NCBI RefSeq assembly: GCF_013464915.1
Contig: NZ_RAVT01000017.1
Location: forward strand, 37,238 to 90,918
Direction: 5' to 3'
From: Stenotrophomonas maltophilia
GTDB taxonomy: Bacteria > Pseudomonadota > Gammaproteobacteria > Xanthomonadales > Xanthomonadaceae
DNA length: 53,681 bases
The translations under genes were made by a program, and so were the position numbers. This document shows, piece after piece, positions 39,101 to 48,791 of the stretch (position 1 is the stretch's first letter; each line of letters starts with the position of its first letter). The notes below the pieces were generated by a model that saw nothing but the letters and a program-made list of their open reading frames with translations, was not told where the DNA came from and ran no database searches.

Positions 39101-39224
39101 CAGCGCGATGGCCTTCGTTGTGGGCGCCGGAGTCCTCTCCGGCGGGCAACCACAGGCATGGGGGGTCTCGACAGGTCCTGGTCGGGCCCAGACTTTAGCA
39201 GAGCCGCGTGGCGGCGTTGGCTGC

Positions 39225-39755
39225 TCAGCCCCGGTACTCGTCCTTCAGGCGCACGTAGTGGTCGGCCGAATAGTGCAGCGACTCGATCTCCTTGCCGCTC
39301 AGCGTACGCGCCGGCCGGGCCGGGTTGCCGACCCACAGCTCGCCTTCGCCCACCACCTTGCCGGGGCCGACCACCGCGCCGGCACCGACGAAGCCGTGGC
39401 GTTCAACGCGGGCACCGTCGAGGATGCAGGCGCCCATGCCGATCAGGCTGTAATCGCCGATGGTGCAGGCATGGATGATGCAGCCGTGGCCGACGGTCAC
39501 GCCCTCTCCGATCAGGGTCGGGTAGCCCGCCTTGTTGTACGGGCTGTGGTGGCTGACATGGATGATGGTGCCGTCCTGCACATTGGTGCGCGCACCGACG
39601 CGCACGTAATTGACATCACCGCGGATGACCGTGCCCGGCCACACCGACACGTCGTCGGCCAGTTCCACGTCGCCGATGACGGTGCAGGCCGGGTCGATGT
39701 ACACGCGCTCGCCGAGGACGGGCATCTTGTCGCGGAAGGGGCGCAGCGGGTTCAT
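39225..39755 (-). CDS. Gamma-carbonic anhydrase family protein (YrdA-like)
   Basis: The 176-aa protein is a left-handed beta helix with hexapeptide repeats (VIGDVELADDVSVWPGTVIR, NVQDGTIIHV, IGEGVTVGHGCIIHACTIGD). Three metal-binding His are visible in HVSHHSPYN and VTVGHGCIIHA. The family includes gamma carbonic anhydrases and YrdA-type proteins with no proven activity. It begins MNPLRPFRDKMPVLGERVYI, as usual. It is probably a monocistronic gene. Confidence 0.93.
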   Translation of the reverse strand: MNPLRPFRDKMPVLGERVYIDPACTVIGDVELADDVSVWPGTVIRGDVNYVRVGARTNVQDGTIIHVSHHSPYNKAGYPTLIGEGVTVGHGCIIHACTIGDYSLIGMGACILDGARVERHGFVGAGAVVGPGKVVGEGELWVGNPARPARTLSGKEIESLHYSADHYVRLKDEYRG

Positions 39756-39829
39756 CGGTGTCTCCGGAAATCAGGGCGTTCGCGACGATGATACGCGCGT
39801 GGTCCGCACGCCGCGGCAGGCACGGTCGC

Positions 39830-40651
39830 CTATGCAGGCGCGTGCTCGGCCAGCATCTGCCGGAACAGCGCATCCAGCCAGGTGCTGTCACCCTGGCCGG
39901 CCGGAAGTTGCGGGGCCTGCTCGGCGCGGGCGGCCAGCTCACGATCGATGAAATCGCTGATCGCCGCGATGCGTGGTCCGGCACTGACCTCGGCGCTGGC
40001 GCGTTTTACCACCAGCAGGGCATCGATGGCTTCACGCACCGGGCCGTGCGGCAGCAGCCGGTCCAGCAGATCCTCGAAGGCCATCGGCGGGGGTGTCTGT
40101 TCGTGTTCGATCCACTGGCAGGCCAGCAGTGGGCGCAGCACGTACAGGTACTTCTTGGTGCGTACCGTTTCGCCACGCAGGTAGCCGCGATGGTTCGAGC
40201 GCGCCATGTTGAAGTAGTGCCACCAGGTGCCCAGCGGTGAATGGAACGCCTTCGCTGCTTCCCACAACTGCGACACCGCAGCGCGATCCTGCTGGTAGAT
40301 GATCGGCGAACGCAGCCACTCGATCAGCGTTGGATTGGACTTGGAGACCAGCCGCAGTGCCTTGCGCAGGTCCCAGCCGCTGACGTCGAGCTCATCGTCG
40401 ATCGGCAGTTCGATCACATCGCGCTGTGCTTCGCCGGGACCGGTGCTCTCGTTGACGCTGAGGTACCACGGCTGGCGATGCACGTAGATGAAGCGCGCGT
40501 CGTAGTCGCTGTCCGGCGAGGAGAAACCCCAGCCGCGGCTGCCCGATTCGCAGGCCAGCAGCACGCGTACATCGTAGCGTTGTTCGATCTCGGCCAGGGT
40601 GGAAAGGATGGCGGCGCGCTTGTCCGGCGCGACCGGGTGGATGTCGTCCAT
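39830..40651 (-). CDS. RlaP-like (YcgL family) nucleotidyltransferase
   Basis: The 273-aa protein has the polymerase-beta-like nucleotidyltransferase motif ESGSRGWGFSSPDSDYDARF (GS...D.D) near residue 35, followed by IYVHRQPWYLSV. The remainder is helical with EWLRSPIIYQQD and ARSNHRGYLRGETVRTKKYL, which matches the RlaP/YcgL family associated with RNA repair. Substrate is unknown here. The start at 40651 was chosen because upstream in-frame codons cross a GTAG palindrome. Confidence 0.88.
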   Translation of the reverse strand: MDDIHPVAPDKRAAILSTLAEIEQRYDVRVLLACESGSRGWGFSSPDSDYDARFIYVHRQPWYLSVNESTGPGEAQRDVIELPIDDELDVSGWDLRKALRLVSKSNPTLIEWLRSPIIYQQDRAAVSQLWEAAKAFHSPLGTWWHYFNMARSNHRGYLRGETVRTKKYLYVLRPLLACQWIEHEQTPPPMAFEDLLDRLLPHGPVREAIDALLVVKRASAEVSAGPRIAAISDFIDRELAARAEQAPQLPAGQGDSTWLDALFRQMLAEHAPA

Positions 40652-40704
40652 GCAGTCGTGTTCGCAATGTTGAGCGTGCTCGACTGTAACGCAGGTGCGC
40701 ACGG

Positions 40705-40780
40705 GTAGTGCCGGCCGCCGGCCGGCAACCTCATGGGCGCACCTGGAATTCTGCGGTTGCCGGCCAGCGGCCGGCACTAC
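40705..40780. repeat. Paired GTAG palindromes, inverted (gccggc core)
   Basis: The left copy (40705-40726) starts gtagtgccggccgccggc and the right copy (40759-40780) ends ccggcactac. The left copy has ccg where the others have ctg in the loop, showing drift. It lies between the RlaP-like start and the smeR stop. Confidence 0.87.
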
Positions 40781-40783
40781 CGG

Positions 40784-41473
40784 CTAGGGTTCGTAGCTGT
40801 AGCCCATGCCGTACACCGAACGGATCGGCTCGCCTTCCATGCCGGCGTCGGCCAGCTTGCGGCGCAGGTTGCGCACATGGCTGTCGACGGTGCGGTCGAC
40901 CACCACGCGATGGTCCAGGTACAGCCGGTCGAGCAGTTCATCGCGCGCCCAGATCCGGCCCGGCGTGGCCAGCAGGGTGCGTAGCAGGCGGTATTCCACC
41001 GGAGTCAGGTCCAGGCCCTTGCCGTTCCAGGTGGCGCGTGCGGCCGGCTCGTCGATGTGCAGGCCGCCGTTGGCGCGCGCACCCGGGTCCGGGCGGTAGC
41101 GGCGCAGCACCGCCATCACCCGCGCGACCACTTCGCGCGGACTGAACGGCTTGCAGATGTAGTCGTCGGCACCGATCTCCAGGCCCAGCAGGCGGTCGAT
41201 CTCTTCCACCCGTGCGGTGACCATGATGACCGGCACATCGCTGCCGGCGCGCAGCTCGCGGCACAGGTCCACGCCGTCGCGCTGCGGCAGCATCAGGTCC
41301 AGCAGCACCAGATCGGGCTGGTAGCGCGCGAACGCGTCGATCACCTGGCCACCGTCGTCCACCCACTCGCTGGCCATGCCGGCGGCGGCCAGGTAGTCGC
41401 GCAGTACCGAGGCCAGGCGCGGCTCGTCCTCGACGATCAGGATCTTCGCGGGCGTGGCGGGCGACGTGCTCAT
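40784..41473 (-). CDS. smeR: OmpR-type response regulator, SmeR-like
   Basis: The 229-aa regulator has a receiver domain with phosphorylated Asp59 (LVLLDLMLP), acidic pocket Glu15/Asp16 and Lys in YICKPFSPRE, and a winged-helix DNA-binding domain (about 130-229) with LTPVEYRLLRTLLA. It overlaps smeS by 4 bp (ATGA). The divergent smeABC efflux operon is the expected target, as known for SmeSR in Stenotrophomonas. I infer the identity from gene order and family, so smeR is likely but not proven. Confidence 0.8.
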   Translation of the reverse strand: MSTSPATPAKILIVEDEPRLASVLRDYLAAAGMASEWVDDGGQVIDAFARYQPDLVLLDLMLPQRDGVDLCRELRAGSDVPVIMVTARVEEIDRLLGLEIGADDYICKPFSPREVVARVMAVLRRYRPDPGARANGGLHIDEPAARATWNGKGLDLTPVEYRLLRTLLATPGRIWARDELLDRLYLDHRVVVDRTVDSHVRNLRRKLADAGMEGEPIRSVYGMGYSYEP

Positions 41474-42873
41474 GCAGGCTCCGGCAGGGTGATGACCACG
41501 CGCAGCCCGCCCAGTGGCGAGGGCTCGGCGTGGATGTCGCCGTGGTGGGCGAGGATGATGTTGTGGCTGATGGCCAGGCCCAGCCCGCTGCCGCCACTGG
41601 CACGATTGCGCGAACTTTCCACGCGGTAGAAGCGTTCGAACAGCAGTGCGCACTTGTCGGCCGGAACGCCCGGCGCGGTGTCTTCCACGATCAGCTGCAG
41701 GCCGGCAGGCACGCGCGCTGCCTGCACGAGTACGCGGCCACCGGCGTGGGTGTAGCGCAGTGCATTTTCCAGCAGGTTGGCCAGCACCTGCTGCAGGCGC
41801 CGTTCGTCACCGGACACCTGCAACGGCGTGGCGGGAAGATCTTCCTCCAGCGCCAGGCCTGCATTGGCGAAGCGCACGCGCATGCCAGTGAGTTCGCTGC
41901 GCAGCAGCGCCACCAGGTCCAGTGGCGCGAAGCGGTACGCCAGGCCGCCGGACTGGGTCATCGACAGATCGTGCAGGTCGTCGATCAGCTTGCCCAGCTG
42001 GCGGATCTCGCCCTGCAGGCCCACCAGGTTGGCCCGGTCCAGCGGACGGATGCCATCTTCGATCGCCTCCAGCTCGGCGCGCACCACCGCCAATGGCGTG
42101 CGCAGCTCATGCGAGATGTCGGCGATGAAGGCGCGGCGGTTGCGCTCGGTATCGTCCAGTGCCTGCGCCATCCGGTTGAAGTCGTTGACCAGTGCGTCCA
42201 GCTCGTCATCGCTGGTGCGCTCGATGCGGGTGGCATAGTCGCCGGCAGCGAGCCGATGGGTGGCCGCGGCCAGCTTGGCCAGGCGCTGGCGCAGTGCGCG
42301 CGATACCAGCCAGGCCAGCAGTACCGTCACCAGCAGCAGTGCGATGCCGATCACCCACCAGGCGCGCACCTGGGTGTTGTAGAAATTCAGGTCGTTGGTG
42401 GCGATGACGGTCTGGAACGGCACCATGCCCAGCCAACCGACGGTCTGCCCGTCCACCTGCACCGCATGCGGCTCGTCATCGCTGGTGGCGTCGGGGTTGC
42501 CGGCCACGAAGCGGTGCTGCGCATCGAACAGGCCCAGACGCGACGGTACGCCGGTCTGGTCGGACAGCGGCGGCACCGGTCCTTCGTGCCCATGGGCCAG
42601 GTCCGGGCGCAGCATCCGCGCCCAGCGGTCGCCATCACCGTGCAGGTGCTCCCAGCCACCGTGCTCGCGGTACTCGCGCTGCAGGTGTGGCATCAGCCGC
42701 TGCATGCGCAGGTCGCCCTGGTCGTTGAGGTAGTCCAGGAAGCCGGTCTGGAAGGCCACGCGGCTGGCAATACCGTTCACTGCCAGCACCAGCAGGCAGG
42801 CGGTGAAGATCGCGAGGAAGGTCTTCGCGGTCAGGCCGAATTTGAGTCGAATCTTCGCCATCGCGGAGGCCAT
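41470..42873 (-). CDS. smeS: Sensor histidine kinase, SmeS-like
   Basis: The 467-aa kinase has a first helix (about 15-36), a periplasmic domain rich in His/Asp (about 40-165), a second helix (about 170-190), HAMP, then the HisKA site DISHELRTPL with phosphoacceptor His255, and HATPase boxes (NLLENALRYT, SSRNRASGGSGLGLAISHNI). The His-rich periplasmic stretch (GWEHLHGDGDRWARM, LAHGHEG) may bind metal. The start at 42873 (MASAMAKIR) is one option; MAKIR at 42861 is another. It is divergent from smeA. Confidence 0.8.
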   Translation of the reverse strand: MASAMAKIRLKFGLTAKTFLAIFTACLLVLAVNGIASRVAFQTGFLDYLNDQGDLRMQRLMPHLQREYREHGGWEHLHGDGDRWARMLRPDLAHGHEGPVPPLSDQTGVPSRLGLFDAQHRFVAGNPDATSDDEPHAVQVDGQTVGWLGMVPFQTVIATNDLNFYNTQVRAWWVIGIALLLVTVLLAWLVSRALRQRLAKLAAATHRLAAGDYATRIERTSDDELDALVNDFNRMAQALDDTERNRRAFIADISHELRTPLAVVRAELEAIEDGIRPLDRANLVGLQGEIRQLGKLIDDLHDLSMTQSGGLAYRFAPLDLVALLRSELTGMRVRFANAGLALEEDLPATPLQVSGDERRLQQVLANLLENALRYTHAGGRVLVQAARVPAGLQLIVEDTAPGVPADKCALLFERFYRVESSRNRASGGSGLGLAISHNIILAHHGDIHAEPSPLGGLRVVITLPEPA

Positions 42874-42990
42874 TAGCGGCGCATGCGGCGCCGAAAGCAA
42901 GCGCCAGCTGAGCCGGTCGCACAATCTCCATATTCTCTGCACAGTTCCACGGCAGCGTGCACGGGTCAACGCAAGGCCCCCACGCCCCCC
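42874..42990. promoter_or_regulatory. smeS/smeA divergent promoter region
   Basis: These 117 bp separate the starts of two divergent transcripts and must hold both promoters and any SmeR site. There is a gcgcatgcggcgcc palindrome-like stretch next to the smeS start (42881-42894) and an AT-richer catattct segment at about 42930 that could be a -10 for smeA. Positions of individual boxes are not determined. Confidence 0.4.
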
Positions 42991-44187
42991 ATGCCCCTCC
43001 TGCGCCCGCTGTCCCGTTCCCCGCGTCCCCTGATGCTGCCCCTGCTGCTGGCCCTGGCGGCCTGTTCGGTGGGCAGGACTGAAGCCCCGGCCATGCCCGA
43101 AGTGGGCGTCATCACCGCCAGCGCGCGGCCGCTGGCGCTGCAGCAGACCTTGCCCGGCCGAGCCGTGCCGTTCGAGATCTCCGAGGTGCGGCCGCAGATC
43201 GGCGGCCTGATCCGCCAGCGTCTGTTCACCGAAGGCCAACAGGTCAAGGCCGGCCAGCTGCTGTACCAGGTTGATCCGGCGCCATACCAGGCCGCTTTCG
43301 ATACCGCGCGCGGGCAGCTGGCGCAGGCCGAGGCCACCGTGCTGTCGGCGCAGCCGAAGGCCGAGCGCACCCGCGCGCTGGTCAGCATGGATGCGGCCAG
43401 CAAGCAGGATGCCGACGATGCCACCTCGGCACTGAAGCAGGCGCAGGCCAACGTGATTGCCGCGCGCGCCGCATTGCAGGCCGCCCGCATCAACCTCGAC
43501 TACACGCGGGTGACCGCGCCCATCGACGGTCGCATTGGCACCTCCAGCGTGACCGCCGGTGCGCTGGTCGCGGCCGGACAGGACGCCGCGCTGACCACCA
43601 TCCAGCGGCTGGACCCGGTGTACCTGGATGTCACCCAGTCCAGCATGCAGATGCTGGCGCTGCGCAAGCAGCTCGATGCCGGCCTGGTGAAGGCCATCGA
43701 CGGCAAGGCACAGGTGAAGGTGCTGCTGGAGGACGGCAGCACCTATGCGCATGAGGGCACCCTGGAGTTCGTCGGCAGCGCGGTGGATCCGGGCACCGGC
43801 AATGTGGTGCTGCGCGCGGTCATCCCGAACCCGGACGGCCTGTTGCTGCCCGGCATGTACCTGAAGGCGGTGCTGCCGATGGCCACCGACGCGCGCGCGC
43901 TGCTGGTGCCGCAGAAGGCGGTGCTGCGCAACGAACGCGGCGAGCCGCTGCTGCGCCTGCTCGACGCCGGAAATCACGTGCTGGAGCGTCGGGTCAGCAC
44001 CGGCCAGGTGGTGGGCAACCAGTGGCAGATTACGCAGGGCCTGAAGGCCGGCGAGCGGGTGATCGTCAGCAACGGCAGCGCGGTGTCGCTGGGCCAGCAG
44101 GTGAAGGCGGTGGCGGCCAGCAGGGCGCAGCTGGCGGCGATGCCGGCGGTCGACCCGAACGGCAACACCGACGAAAAGTCGCACTGA
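42991..44187 (+). CDS. smeA: RND efflux periplasmic adaptor, SmeA-like
   Basis: The 398-aa lipoprotein is the membrane fusion subunit linking the RND pump to the outer membrane channel. It has a lipobox (LALAAC) near residue 27, hairpin coiled coil (about 105-170, QLAQAEATVLSAQPKAERTR), lipoyl halves (SEVRPQIGGLIRQRLFTEGQ and LDYTRVTAPIDGRIGTS), and beta-barrel region. I chose the ATG at 42991 for the lipoprotein signal, discarding an upstream extension. It is 12 bp from smeB. Confidence 0.85.
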   Translation: MPLLRPLSRSPRPLMLPLLLALAACSVGRTEAPAMPEVGVITASARPLALQQTLPGRAVPFEISEVRPQIGGLIRQRLFTEGQQVKAGQLLYQVDPAPYQAAFDTARGQLAQAEATVLSAQPKAERTRALVSMDAASKQDADDATSALKQAQANVIAARAALQAARINLDYTRVTAPIDGRIGTSSVTAGALVAAGQDAALTTIQRLDPVYLDVTQSSMQMLALRKQLDAGLVKAIDGKAQVKVLLEDGSTYAHEGTLEFVGSAVDPGTGNVVLRAVIPNPDGLLLPGMYLKAVLPMATDARALLVPQKAVLRNERGEPLLRLLDAGNHVLERRVSTGQVVGNQWQITQGLKAGERVIVSNGSAVSLGQQVKAVAASRAQLAAMPAVDPNGNTDEKSH

Positions 44188-44199
44188 GGCCCGCCGCGC

Positions 44200-47100
44200 A
44201 TGGTTCGTTTCTTCATCGACCGGCCGATCTTCGCCTGGGTGATCGCCATCGCGGTCAGCCTGCTCGGCCTGCTCGCGATCCTGATCCTGCCGGTGGACCG
44301 CTACCCGCAGATCGCCCCGCCCACCATCACCATCCGCGCCACCTACACCGGCGCCTCGTCGCAGACCGTGGAGAACGCGGTCACCCAGGTCATCGAGCAG
44401 TCCCAGCAGAGCCTGGACCACCTGATGTACATGACCTCGACCAGTGCCTCCGACGGCTCGGCGCAGGTCAACCTGGTGTTCGCTACCGGTACCAATCCGG
44501 ACACCGCACAGGTGCAGGTGCAGAACCAGCTGCAGGCGGCCATGGCCACGCTGCCGCAGGCGGTGCAGCAGAACGGCCTGACCATCACCAAGTCCAGTGG
44601 TTCGATCTTCGAGGTGCTGTCGTTCACCAGCGAAGACGGCAGCATGGACAACTTCGATGTCGCCAACTTCATGGAAGCGCGCATCGATGACCAGATCAGC
44701 CGTGTCAGCGGCGTCGGCAACATCCAGCCGATCGGCCAGGAATACGCCATGCGTATCTGGCTGGACCCGGAAAAGATGCGCCAGTACGCACTGATGCCGT
44801 CGGACATCGAGACCGCACTGCAGGCGCAGAACACCGACGTGTCGGCCGGTGAACTCGGTGGCCAGCCGGCGCTGAAGGGCCAGCAGCTGGACGCGACCGT
44901 GACTGCGCGCAGCCGCCTGCACACGCCCGAACAGTTCGCGCAGGTGGTGCTGAAGGCCGATGCCAACGGCAGCGTGGTGCACCTGGGCGACGTGGCGACG
45001 ATCGGCCTCGGGCCGGAGAGCTACGACAGCATCAGCACCTTCAACGGCAAGCCGTCTGCGTCGCTGGGTATCGAACTCAATGCCGGTGCCAACGCCATCG
45101 CCGTGTCCAAGGCCATCGATGCACGGCTTCAGCAGCTGCAGAAGTACTGGCCGCATGGCTACACCGCCCACGTGGCCTTCACCACCACGCCGTTCGTGAC
45201 CATCTCGCTGAAGGAAGTGGTGATCACCCTGATCGAGGCGATCATCCTGGTGGTGCTGGTGATGTACCTGTTCCTGCAGAACTGGCGGGCCACGCTGATC
45301 CCGACCATCGCGGTGCCGGTGGTGCTGCTGGGCACGTTCGGCGTGCTGGCCGCGTTCGGCTATTCGATCAACACGCTGACCATGTTCGCGCTGGTGCTGG
45401 CCATCGGCCTGCTGGTGGACGATGCCATCGTGGTGGTGGAGAACGTGGAGCGGGTGATGACCTTCGAAGGGCTGGCGCCGAAGCCAGCCACGCTGAAGGC
45501 GATGGGCCAGATCACCGGCGCGCTGGTCGGCATCGTGCTGGTGCTGACCGCGGTGTTCCTGCCGATGGCGTTCTTCAGCGGTGTCACCGGCGTGATCTAC
45601 CGCCAGTTCTCGGTAACGATCGCCGCGGCGATGATCCTGTCGGTGCTGGTGGCGATGACCATCACCCCGGCGCTGTGCGGCAGCATCCTGCACCAGATCC
45701 CCAAGGGCGGCCACCCGCATGGCGACCACGGCGGCGAACCGAGCCTGCTGGGCAAGTTCTTCATCTGGTTCAACCACCGCTTCGAGCGCACCTCCAACGG
45801 CCTGCGTCGCCGGGTGGATGGATTCCTCGGCCGTCGCACGCTGGGCGTGGTGTTTTACCTGGTGCTGAGCGTGGTCACCGGCCTGCTGCTGTGGCACCTG
45901 CCGGGCGCATTCCTGCCCGATGAGGACCAGGGCATGCTCAATGCACTGGTGAAGCTGCCGGCCGGCTCCACCCTGGAGCAGACCCGTGCAGTGATGGACC
46001 GCCTCAGTGCCGCCGCAGTGCAGGACGACAGCGTGCTGTCGATCCAGGCCACCGCCGGTTTCAGCGTGACCGGCAGCGGCCAGAACGTCGGCCAGGCCTT
46101 CATCCGCCTGAAGGACTGGGACGACCGCAAGGACGATGCCGATACCATCGCCGCTCGGCTGACCCGGGCCATGGCCAGCGTGCCCGATGCACAGGTGTTC
46201 ATCACCTCGCCACCGGCCATCCTCGGCCTCGGTGATGCGGGTGGCTTCACCCTGGAACTGCAGGACGAAGGCGGTGCCGGCCATGCGGCCGCCGTGGCCG
46301 CGCGCAACACCCTGCTGGAGGCGGCTGCCAAGGACCCGAAGCTGGTCAACGTGCGCTACGCCAGCCTGGAAGACGCGCCGGTGTATGCGGTGAAGGTGGA
46401 CGACGCCAAGGCGCAGGCGATGGGCGTGAATCCGCAGGACATCAATGACACCTTGAACGCGGCGCTGGGCGGCGACTTCGTCAACAACTTCATCTACAAG
46501 GGCCGCATCAAGAAGGTGTTCATCCAGGGCACCGCCGAAGCACGCATGCAGCCGCAGGACATCGAGCGCTGGAGCGTGCGCAACCAGGCCGGGCAGATGG
46601 TGCCGCTGTCGTCGCTGGTCAGCGCCCACTGGACCAGCGCGCCGGCCGCATTGCAGCGCTACAACGGCGTGTCGGCGATGGAGATCACCGGCCAGCCGGC
46701 GCCGGGCGTCAGCTCCGGTGAGGCGATGGCCGAGATCGCGCGCCTGGCCGACACACTGCCGGAAGGCTTCAGTCACGCCTGGTCGGACATGGCCTACCAG
46801 GAACAGCTGTCGGGCAACCAGGCGCCGATGCTGTACGCCATCTCGCTGCTGTTCGTGTTCCTGTGCCTGGCGGCGCTGTATGAAAGCTGGGCGGTGCCGT
46901 TCGCGGTGATGCTGGCGGTGCCGGTGGGCGTGTTCGGCGCGGTGCTGATGATGAACCTGCGTGGCCTCAACAACGACGTGTACTTCCAGGTCGGCCTGCT
47001 GACCACGATTGGTCTGGCGGCCAAGAACGGCATCCTGATCGTCGAGTTCGCGCGCATCCTCGAGCAGCAGGGCAAGCGCACCCGCGAGGCGATCCTGCAG

Positions 47101-47349
47101 GCGGTCTATCTGCGGCTGCGCCCGATCGTGATGACCTCGCTGGCGTTCCTGATGGGTGTGCTGCCGCTGGTGTTCGCCACCGGCGCCGGCTCGGCCGCGC
47201 GCCGTTCGCTGGGCACCGGCGTGGCCGGCGGTACCGTCGCCTCGATGGTGCTGGGCATGTTCTTCGTGCCGTTGTTCTACCTGCTGGTGCGCGGCCTTTT
47301 CCCGGGCCGCCCACCGGCCCACGCCACTGCCCCGGAGGCAAGCCCATGA
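44200..47349 (+). CDS. smeB: RND multidrug efflux transporter, SmeB-like
   Basis: The 1049-aa inner-membrane, proton-driven pump follows the AcrB pattern: MVRFFIDRPIFAWVIAIAVS start, twelve helices, two large periplasmic loops, proton-relay Asp407-Asp408 in LLVDDAIVVVENVERVM, and the late RLRPIVMTSLAFLMGVLP motif. The length is normal for the HAE1 family. It overlaps smeC by 4 bp (ATGA). The set of MFP, RND and outer-membrane genes plus a divergent two-component system is the SmeABC layout. Confidence 0.9.
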   Translation: MVRFFIDRPIFAWVIAIAVSLLGLLAILILPVDRYPQIAPPTITIRATYTGASSQTVENAVTQVIEQSQQSLDHLMYMTSTSASDGSAQVNLVFATGTNPDTAQVQVQNQLQAAMATLPQAVQQNGLTITKSSGSIFEVLSFTSEDGSMDNFDVANFMEARIDDQISRVSGVGNIQPIGQEYAMRIWLDPEKMRQYALMPSDIETALQAQNTDVSAGELGGQPALKGQQLDATVTARSRLHTPEQFAQVVLKADANGSVVHLGDVATIGLGPESYDSISTFNGKPSASLGIELNAGANAIAVSKAIDARLQQLQKYWPHGYTAHVAFTTTPFVTISLKEVVITLIEAIILVVLVMYLFLQNWRATLIPTIAVPVVLLGTFGVLAAFGYSINTLTMFALVLAIGLLVDDAIVVVENVERVMTFEGLAPKPATLKAMGQITGALVGIVLVLTAVFLPMAFFSGVTGVIYRQFSVTIAAAMILSVLVAMTITPALCGSILHQIPKGGHPHGDHGGEPSLLGKFFIWFNHRFERTSNGLRRRVDGFLGRRTLGVVFYLVLSVVTGLLLWHLPGAFLPDEDQGMLNALVKLPAGSTLEQTRAVMDRLSAAAVQDDSVLSIQATAGFSVTGSGQNVGQAFIRLKDWDDRKDDADTIAARLTRAMASVPDAQVFITSPPAILGLGDAGGFTLELQDEGGAGHAAAVAARNTLLEAAAKDPKLVNVRYASLEDAPVYAVKVDDAKAQAMGVNPQDINDTLNAALGGDFVNNFIYKGRIKKVFIQGTAEARMQPQDIERWSVRNQAGQMVPLSSLVSAHWTSAPAALQRYNGVSAMEITGQPAPGVSSGEAMAEIARLADTLPEGFSHAWSDMAYQEQLSGNQAPMLYAISLLFVFLCLAALYESWAVPFAVMLAVPVGVFGAVLMMNLRGLNNDVYFQVGLLTTIGLAAKNGILIVEFARILEQQGKRTREAILQAVYLRLRPIVMTSLAFLMGVLPLVFATGAGSAARRSLGTGVAGGTVASMVLGMFFVPLFYLLVRGLFPGRPPAHATAPEASP

Positions 47350-48761
47350 AGCCGATGCTGCTGCGCGCCCTGGCGGTCGCGACGATGACCACCGTGCTTG
47401 CCGGCTGCACGAGCATGGCCCCGCGCTACCAGCGACCGGAGGCGCCGGTGCCGATGCAGTTCGGCAATGCAGCTCCCGGCGGAGTTGATCCTGCACTGGC
47501 GATGCCGGCATGGCGTGAGGTGTTCCTCGAACCGCGCCTGCAGCAGGTGATCGCGCTGGCGCTGCAGAACAACCGCGACCTGCGCGTAGCCGTGCTGCAG
47601 GTGGAGAAGGAACGGGCGCAGTACCGCATCCAGCGTGCAGCGCTGCTGCCGTCGGTGGATGCCAGCGGCAGTGTCACCCGCTCGCGGGTGAGTGATGCCA
47701 ACAGTGAGACCGGCGCCACCCAAGTGACCGGGTCCGATGCGGTGCAGGTGGGCATCAGCAGCTGGGAGCTGGACCTGTTCGGTCGCATCCGCAGCCTGAA
47801 GAACGAGGCCCTGCAGAACTGGCTGGCCAGTGCCGAGAACCAGCGCGCGGCACGCACCAGCCTGGTCGCCGAAGTGGCGACGGCGTGGCTGGCGCTGGCC
47901 GCCGATGTGCAGACGCTGGCATTCACGCAACAGACCCTGGACAGCCAGCAGCAGACCCTGCAGCGCACCGAGGCCCGCCATGCGCAGGGGGTGGCCTCGG
48001 GCCTGGACCTGTCGCAGGTGCAGACCAGCGTGGAAGCCGCGTGCGGCGCGCTCGCCAAGCTGCAGACCCAGCAGGCGCAGGATCGTGATGCATTGCAGCT
48101 GTTGGTGGGGGCGCCGCTGGAACCGGCCCTGCTGCCAACCGCGCAGGCGCTGGAAGGCAGCGTCGCGCTGGCACCGCTGCCCGCCAACCTGCCCTCCAGC
48201 GTGTTGCTGCAGCGCCCGGACGTGCTGTCCGCCGAGCATGCGTTGCAGGCAGCCAACGCCGATATCGGTGCCGCGCGCGCTGCATTCTTCCCGACGCTGA
48301 CGTTGACTGCCAGCTACGGCCACAGCTCCACCGCGTTGTCGACGCTGTTCTCGGCCGGCACCCGTGGCTGGTCGTTCGCGCCCAGCATCACCGCGCCGAT
48401 CTTCCATGCCGGCGCACTGAAGGCGTCGCTGGATGCCTCGAAGATCGGCAAGGACATCGGCATCGCGCAGTACGAGAAGGCGATCCAGCAGGCCTTCAGC
48501 GAAGTGGCCGATGCGCTGGCCACGCGTGATCACCTGACCGCGCAGATGGACGCGCAACGCGCGCTGGTGGCCGCCAGCCAGCGCAGCTACACGCTTGCCG
48601 ATGCGCGCTACCGCACCGGGCTGGATGGCTATCTGCAGTCGCTGGATGCACAGCGCAGCCTGTATGCCGCGCAGCAGGACCTGATCGCCCTGCAGCAGCA
48701 GGAAGCGGGCAACCGGGTGACGTTGTTCAAGGTGCTGGGTGGCGGCGCCGACGCTCGGTAG
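47346..48761 (+). CDS. smeC: Outer membrane efflux channel, SmeC-like
   Basis: The 471-aa TolC/OprM-family protein has a lipoprotein signal (TTVLAGC, Cys20) and the two-fold repeat of the family, with LRVAVLQVEKERAQYRIQRA and VSSWELDLFG-like (here ISSWELDLFGRI) in the first half and APSITAPIF in the second. Length is standard. The ATG overlaps the smeB stop by 4 bp. The stop TAG lies within GTAG at 48758-48761, the head of a palindrome, which therefore also fixes the gene end. Confidence 0.85.
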   Translation: MKPMLLRALAVATMTTVLAGCTSMAPRYQRPEAPVPMQFGNAAPGGVDPALAMPAWREVFLEPRLQQVIALALQNNRDLRVAVLQVEKERAQYRIQRAALLPSVDASGSVTRSRVSDANSETGATQVTGSDAVQVGISSWELDLFGRIRSLKNEALQNWLASAENQRAARTSLVAEVATAWLALAADVQTLAFTQQTLDSQQQTLQRTEARHAQGVASGLDLSQVQTSVEAACGALAKLQTQQAQDRDALQLLVGAPLEPALLPTAQALEGSVALAPLPANLPSSVLLQRPDVLSAEHALQAANADIGAARAAFFPTLTLTASYGHSSTALSTLFSAGTRGWSFAPSITAPIFHAGALKASLDASKIGKDIGIAQYEKAIQQAFSEVADALATRDHLTAQMDAQRALVAASQRSYTLADARYRTGLDGYLQSLDAQRSLYAAQQDLIALQQQEAGNRVTLFKVLGGGADAR

Positions 48762-48782
48762 CTGCCGACCTTGGTCGGCGCC
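48758..48782 (+). repeat. GTAG palindrome (gccgacc core) ending smeC
   Basis: gtagctgccgaccttggtcg followed by gcgcc. gccgacc and ggtcggc pair around tt. The first four bases, GTAG, contain the smeC stop codon TAG (48759-48761). Confidence 0.8.
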
Positions 48783-48791
48783 GGGTTGTTC

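Noticed and set aside
41470..47511. A continuous minus-strand reading frame of about 2,000 codons running through smeS and opposite smeA and smeB
   Set aside because: Only the SmeS part has recognisable domains. The rest is rich in His, Gln, Arg and Ala, which is what a high-GC gene gives when read from the opposite strand, and smeA/smeB on the plus strand have complete family motifs.
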